Assembly: GCA_036940085.1 (NCBI GenBank)
Contig: JALLBK010000402.1
Span: 1-22,359 of the forward strand
Direction of reading: 5' to 3'
DNA: 22,359 nucleotides
DNA from: Discostella pseudostelligera
Taxonomy: Eukaryota; Bacillariophyta; Thalassiosirophyceae; Thalassiosirales; Thalassiosiraceae
Each line of letters opens with the position of its first letter. Within the stretch, counting starts at the first letter, position 1. The notes beneath the pieces are model-generated. The model had not been told where the DNA came from. It did not search any database and saw only the letters and a list, made by a program, of their open reading frames with translations. This document shows, piece after piece, positions 18,174 through 22,359 of this stretch. A program made the position numbers and the translations under genes.

Positions 18174-19059
18174 ATGGCCCGCCTTCCCCTCCTATTCGGC
18201 ATCATCTTTGCCATCCTCTCGGCCACTACGGCATTTGTTCCGGTTGCCACTACGCCTGTGGCTGCACGAAGTGGTGAGTGTTCTTTTTTTACCGTTGATG
18301 TGCTGCCGCAGACGCCGACGCCGAACTGCGGCCGGTAGATCACGCGTATACTTTTATTGGGAGAGAGTATGGTGTGTTCTCGACATTCGATCGGTGGTGT
18401 GATGGTGGTGGCAGGTAGGGTGCGAGAGAGATGAGCGGTTGGTAGTATTTAGTTGACTTTGTTGGCTGCACTCCGTTACGTCAAATTTCGGCAGAGGAGG
18501 ACGGGGTCAAGAGATCTGAATCGATCTTAAGTACAGGAAGCAATTTGGCCGATGGTGTGTGTGTCGAGGAACTTTCGAGGAGCCGCGCGGGGGAGGGGAG
18601 GGGGGGGTAATTCATCCGAATTACAAATTTTGTGATTCTTGACATGGTGATTGTTTATCTTCTGTGATGCCGGTGATGGATGCATCCTCCTATTCGTTTC
18701 ATATCTAGACGTTTCCAACTACTTCTCACATCATATTTCCCGCTGTTTCATATCCTCTCGAACATGCATCCAATAATATTGAACACAAAACTCACCTTCA
18801 CTACCACCAACCATCCACACACACAGCCACCGCTCTCAATGTCGACATCAAAATTCTAGTTGGTGAGGGAGAACCCATCGAATCGGCATTGCGTCGCTTC
18901 AAACGCGAGGTGAACAAGTCGGGTCATCTCCAAGAACTTCGATACAAGCGGTACTTTGAGAATTCGCAAGATCTTAAGAAGAGGAAGATTGTTCAGGCAA
19001 GATTCCGTCAGAGGATGGAGAGGATGCAGGCTAGGCGCATGAGGCAGCAGCGTACTTAA
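18174..19059 (+). CDS. rpsU: Plastid-targeted 30S ribosomal protein bS21
   Basis: Two exons, 18174-18273 and 18827-19059, encode 110 residues; G plus CC makes Ala across the junction. Exon 1 is a bipartite plastid presequence: a hydrophobic signal (LPLLFGIIFAILS), then TTA/FVPVATTPVAA, which fits the ASAF motif with Phe at +1 used for import into complex plastids. Exon 2 is the mature protein, with VGEGEPIESALRRFKREV as the bS21 core and an Arg/Lys-rich end (KKRKIVQARFRQRM, then MQARRMRQQRT). bS21 sits on the small-subunit platform and helps translation initiation. The core length is typical of the bacterial and plastid protein. The 553-nt intron is the longest in the window. The ATG is in good context (AACCATGG). 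Confidence 0.9.
18589..18607 (+). other. G-rich tract in bS21 intron (possible G-quadruplex)
   Basis: Runs of 5, 4 and 8 G separated by single A bases lie on the coding strand within the intron. The last run can be split to give a fourth G-tract, so a short-loop quadruplex is possible in DNA or pre-mRNA. Confidence 0.45.
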
Positions 19060-19487
19060 AAAAGGGAGAGATTCATTGATATATGATGTCCTGGAATGAT
19101 GGGGGGAGGGAATACGATGAGCTTCGTAATTGAGGAGTAAAGTAAATGTCCGTTGAAGTAGATCACTGACGACAACATCCTAACGATTCAATAAACGAAT
19201 GTTCCAATTCCTAACCTCGTTCACCACCGTTACGACCAGGAATATGGTTATTTTATCTCACTGAACTGCCTGCTTACATCTTGTACGGACAAAGTGAGAC
19301 CCAAACTATCATCGGAGAGAGAGAATAGTTTCTGCAGCTTGCAGCGAGGGTTCTTAAAGGCATCAACTTTAAAAGAGTGAGCAGCGTACTGAAAGTTAGA
19401 TATCCACCTTTAACTTTATGATGAGTGAGTAGAAGCATTCCCTAAGCAGAGGGTCATTCTAACATGTGATTAATACAGAACCAATTT
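19060..19487. other. Convergent intergenic region, bS21 / neuroguidin
   Basis: It holds the 3' ends of two convergent genes. No open frame, RNA gene or notable repeat was recognised. Confidence 0.55.
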
Positions 19488-20963
19488 CTACTTCCTTGAC
19501 TTGCCACCGCCTCGACCTCCACCCTTACCACCTCCTCCACCTCCGTACAAACTCTTTTGGTACGTATTCGTTGCACCGCCATTCTTCGAACTCTTCTTCT
19601 TCTTTCTGGCCACGCCCTCGTGATCGATTACGTCCACCTTGCGTCGTCTCATCCCCTTTGTCTTGTATGCGTCAGCGGTACCCCCCTTTCCAGTGGTAGT
19701 CATTCGTTTCCTGCCCCCTCCTCCTCCAAATGCATCATCCACCCCGGCAACGACATTCCCCAGACCATCAGCAATAGCACCCAAATTACTCATCTCTTCT
19801 CTCATCATTCGCTTCCGTTCCTTCTTCTCTTTCCGTCCCACAGACAATCTCATCATATGACCCTCCTCAAATGCCTCCAGTTCCGCATTCTTACTTGAAA
19901 TCTTGCGCGACCTATCCGATTGCAGTCCGAACGATGTACCACCTCGAGCATCTTCCTCCTCGGGGGCGTCGGTGAATTGCGATTTGATAACCTGTGTTAA
20001 TTCCGAACGAGATTGGCGTTCACGCTTCTTCTCGAGATTGCGCTCATGCTTACGTGCAGCTCGGTCACTGTTGTCGAGCTCGAATGGTACCGATTGGAGA
20101 CGGGGAGGTTGGTATACGCTCGAAGAAGACGATGGAGCAGTGTTGTTGTCCTCCTTGTCAAGGAAAATTTTGGCTCTGTTGGGCAACTGGTCGATATCAT
20201 CATCACCGTCGTCATCATCATTACTACCAATTTCCCCTCGTTCTTCATTATCCTCTCCATCTTCACCAAAAAACATGTTCTTCATCATTCCCCGCAAGTC
20301 AGGTTTGTAAGAGAGTGGATCGCTAGTACCATCGTTTCCACCATTCTTCACTCTATTCCTGACATCATTAATTCCATCCTTGTCGATTTCCCTTCCCACT
20401 GATGCAAACATACCTGCACTACCACCACCGCCACCACCTCCTCCAATACCATCTTCAGAAATGACAGTCGAAAGTGCTAACAATTTGTCAATTTGATATC
20501 TCATCTTCTTCTCGAGTGGACGCATTTTCTCCAGTGCAATTTTCATCTCTTGCAGCCGTTCTACACATTCCCTCTGCTGCTGATGTTGTTGCTCAGTATT
20601 CTGATTATCGTCAGATGATGATGATGATGTCGATATCCGAGAGCGCAGAAGTAATGTCAAATCAATCAAATAGCTCATCATCAAACTATTCTTGACTGTC
20701 AAATAATCGACCAATGGTGTTTCACGTTTCTTCGATGCACCATCGACTGTATTGCCATCATTACTCATCTTTTGAGCATTCCCCTGACGTATCGATCGAT
20801 GGAGAGATTTTGTTACGATACTATTCATTTTGGTAAGTGTCGTTGATAAAGATTTCAATGCCTGGTCGTCGCTGCTATCCTTTTCATGATTCTTCTTTTT
20901 GGGTGATGATGATTCATGAGCATAGGCATAGAGTCCAGTGGAAGCTGATGCTGATGCCGTCAT
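19488..20963 (-). CDS. NGDN: Neuroguidin/Lcp5-like Sas10/Utp3/C1D family ribosome-biogenesis factor
   Basis: A single exon encodes 491 residues from the ATG at 20963; the frame is open further upstream but without an ATG. Neuroguidin (yeast Lcp5) acts in the nucleolar small-subunit processome with U3 snoRNP during 18S rRNA maturation. The Sas10/Utp3/C1D domain is at about 33-165, with SYLIDLTLLL and LEKMRPLEKKMRYQIDKLL. Further family landmarks follow in order: DPLSYKPDLRGMM (215-227), YQPPRLQSVPF (284-294), FTDAPEE (330-336), HMMRLSVGRKEKKERKR (369-385) and SNLGAIADGLGNV (392-404). Diatom-style insertions are a poly-Gly stretch near 174-183 and an acidic run near 240-258. The C-terminus is Gly/Lys/Arg-rich (YGGGGGGKGGGRGGG). 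The assignment is strong. Confidence 0.88.
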   Translation of the reverse strand: MTASASASTGLYAYAHESSSPKKKNHEKDSSDDQALKSLSTTLTKMNSIVTKSLHRSIRQGNAQKMSNDGNTVDGASKKRETPLVDYLTVKNSLMMSYLIDLTLLLRSRISTSSSSSDDNQNTEQQHQQQRECVERLQEMKIALEKMRPLEKKMRYQIDKLLALSTVISEDGIGGGGGGGGSAGMFASVGREIDKDGINDVRNRVKNGGNDGTSDPLSYKPDLRGMMKNMFFGEDGEDNEERGEIGSNDDDDGDDDIDQLPNRAKIFLDKEDNNTAPSSSSSVYQPPRLQSVPFELDNSDRAARKHERNLEKKRERQSRSELTQVIKSQFTDAPEEEDARGGTSFGLQSDRSRKISSKNAELEAFEEGHMMRLSVGRKEKKERKRMMREEMSNLGAIADGLGNVVAGVDDAFGGGGGRKRMTTTGKGGTADAYKTKGMRRRKVDVIDHEGVARKKKKSSKNGGATNTYQKSLYGGGGGGKGGGRGGGKSRK

Positions 20964-21517
20964 GGTGGTCAAGATTACTGTGCGGAGGAGAACCTGAAGC
21001 AGACGATGCAAAATAGACCCCACGGTCTGTCTTATTAAATGTGGACGAGCGGCGGAGTAATTGGGACGGTAAGTAATGGTCGATGGTCGTCGGCGGAGCC
21101 CCCCATTGCCATGCGGCGGCGATGATGGTGATGGTCATGGGTGGCTGCGGAGGCAGTGTGATGAGGAAAATGGCGGGAGTGGCGTCGGTGTGAGACAGAC
21201 AGAAACGAAAGATTGGCGGGAAAAAGGGGAAGATTTGGCGGGAAGTCTCCCCACTGGATAATCCCGCCATAAACAAGTTGTTCTTCCTGCTTCACGTGGA
21301 AGTCAGACCGGAGTGGAGAGGTAAAGAGCCAGTCAGGTAGTAGGAGTAAGTAGTTTGGTAGGAGTAGGTTGTCGTCAGACCATCGAGTCTTCTCTAGAGA
21401 GAGCAGCATATCTATATTTATCAGATTGAACTGACGTTCAGGTTGTGGGATGAACTGCCGTTGCAAACCATGTTATCGTTAATGCAAAAATCACCCTTCA
21501 CACATCGTAACAACTCT
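20964..21517. other. Intergenic/promoter region upstream of neuroguidin gene
   Basis: This lies between the stop of the minus-strand membrane-protein gene (21518) and the neuroguidin ATG (20963). It contains a cluster of E2F-like sites, listed separately. Overlapping open frames here have no recognisable domains. Confidence 0.55.
21172..21268. promoter_or_regulatory. Cluster of four E2F-like elements upstream of neuroguidin
   Basis: Cores lie at 21172-21177 (TGGCGGGAG), 21215-21220 (TTGGCGGGAAA), 21237-21242 (TTTGGCGGGAA) and, inverted, 21263-21268 (TCCCGCCA). The two best copies have cores 22 bp apart. The cluster lies about 210-305 bp before the ATG of a ribosome-biogenesis gene, a class often controlled with cell growth. 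Confidence 0.6.
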
Positions 21518-22359
21518 TCACACGCCTTTTGCATTACGTGCCATGTGTGAACATCCAACTGCAGTTATAAACCAAACAAACGTCGCCGCAATTGCAATGA
21601 AACCATCCCTCGCGATCGTGCATTGTGATACTATCATCTCTGCTGTACCTGGCATAGTAAACTTAGTGCACAAATCGCCCTTCATTATAAGAAACTCAAG
21701 ACCCTGAAATATTGTAACAAGAAGGAACCATGCGCACAAGAAGTACCAGGTTCGCATTTTCCATTCGACGCATGTTGCAGTGGAGATGAAGACAAATCCA
21801 ACTAAGCCAGTGAGTGCGGTTATTGATCCAAAGGCCCGTGCTGCAACCCAATAAGAATTCGGTCGATAAATTTGGGTGTAGGGATAGCAGGTACCAGAGT
21901 CATCATAATGTGCATCATCAAACGCTGTTTCATTATTGCATTCTAGTCCGTCTGCACATTGCGCAAGGTTGTAGGACCAAAGACCAGTATTCATTCCAAA
22001 AAGAGGTAGTCTTTCGTCAAATGATTTCAATTCAAATGCAGATCGGCTGACAAATCTGCAACCATTGATGCTGAACGAAGCTAATACGCAGCCTACAACG
22101 ATAAATACCAAAAGTATTATTGGCATCTTTCCTTGAGGGTTGGAACATGGCACTATGAATAACAACTCATTTTCCTCCTCTTCGTTGACCTCATTATCAT
22201 GGACGACCCATGTATTGACTTCATGGCATTCATCCAGATTTATATTCCGAAGAAGATCGGGAAGCGATTGGATGTCGTGATCAGCCAACATGCGCTTCGA
22301 CAGAATCACTTGGTTGAACTCGTACCGAGAGTCCCAATACGGAACATACTTCGTCTCGT
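21518..22359 (-). CDS. Four-span membrane protein, 5'-truncated by window edge
   Basis: The frame is open from the right edge to the stop at 21518, giving 279 visible residues; the start lies outside the window. A soluble N-terminal part (KYVPYWDSRYEFNQ, then an acidic NEEEENE stretch) is followed by four probable membrane spans at about 79-99, 172-196, 203-224 and 252-273. The long loop between spans 1 and 2 has several Cys and the stretch FGMNTGLWSYN; the loop between spans 3 and 4 has two more Cys. Cys placement outside the spans suggests disulfides in a luminal or extracellular loop, as in tetraspan proteins. I associate this layout with a diatom-enriched family but cannot name it. Function unknown. 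Confidence 0.75.
   Translation of the reverse strand, partial: ETKYVPYWDSRYEFNQVILSKRMLADHDIQSLPDLLRNINLDECHEVNTWVVHDNEVNEEEENELLFIVPCSNPQGKMPIILLVFIVVGCVLASFSINGCRFVSRSAFELKSFDERLPLFGMNTGLWSYNLAQCADGLECNNETAFDDAHYDDSGTCYPYTQIYRPNSYWVAARAFGSITALTGLVGFVFISTATCVEWKMRTWYFLCAWFLLVTIFQGLEFLIMKGDLCTKFTMPGTAEMIVSQCTIARDGFIAIAATFVWFITAVGCSHMARNAKGV

Noticed and set aside
17864..18277. Plus-strand open frame overlapping the bS21 exon 1
   Set aside because: It runs in another frame across the bS21 start and has no recognisable features; the bS21 presequence in the neighbouring frame is convincing.

Overview
The window looks like nuclear DNA of a diatom, most likely a centric one of the Thalassiosira type. 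The evidence is short GT-AG introns (74-168 nt, one of 553 nt), a nuclear plastid-type ribosomal protein S21 whose presequence carries an ASAF-like cleavage motif (TTA/FVP), secreted proteins with Lys/Ser, Trp/Asp and Ser-Pro-Thr low-complexity regions, Arg-X-Leu sites like those of diatom silica-associated precursors, and a four-span membrane protein of a type I associate with diatoms. All exon models were built by hand from splice consensus plus reading-frame continuity; no transcript data were available.

Layout. At 1-3522 (+) there are two tandem paralogues of a transmembrane RING-H2 ubiquitin ligase; the first is cut by the left window edge. On the minus strand a BAP31-like ER membrane protein (3810-4464) follows the second copy, and a decayed scrap of the same exon (662-760) follows the first, so the duplicated unit was RING plus BAP31. 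A three-exon phospholipase D-like gene (4850-7060, -) is divergent from a METTL7/TMT1-like methyltransferase (7586-8752, +).

The middle, 8991-17643, is the most unusual part. It holds three neighbouring genes for putative secreted, wall- or biosilica-associated proteins: a 955-residue acidic/mucin-like/Cys-rich protein (-), a 486-residue Ser-Pro-Thr and Trp/Lys-rich protein built from 17 exons, 15 of them 13-53 nt microexons in a repeating phase pattern (-), and a 451-residue protein with four 14-residue Asp-rich repeats (+). The first and third share a C-terminal Cys-rich domain with a CKPxFCCIHD...WWKLHDT signature.

The right part carries plastid bS21 (18174-19059, +), a neuroguidin/Lcp5-type ribosome-biogenesis factor (19488-20963, -) and the 5'-truncated four-span membrane protein (21518-22359, -). 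Several intergenic regions carry paired E2F-like TTGGCGGGAA elements with cores 22-24 bp apart, which suggests shared cell-cycle control. No tRNA, rRNA, CRISPR or transposable element was found.
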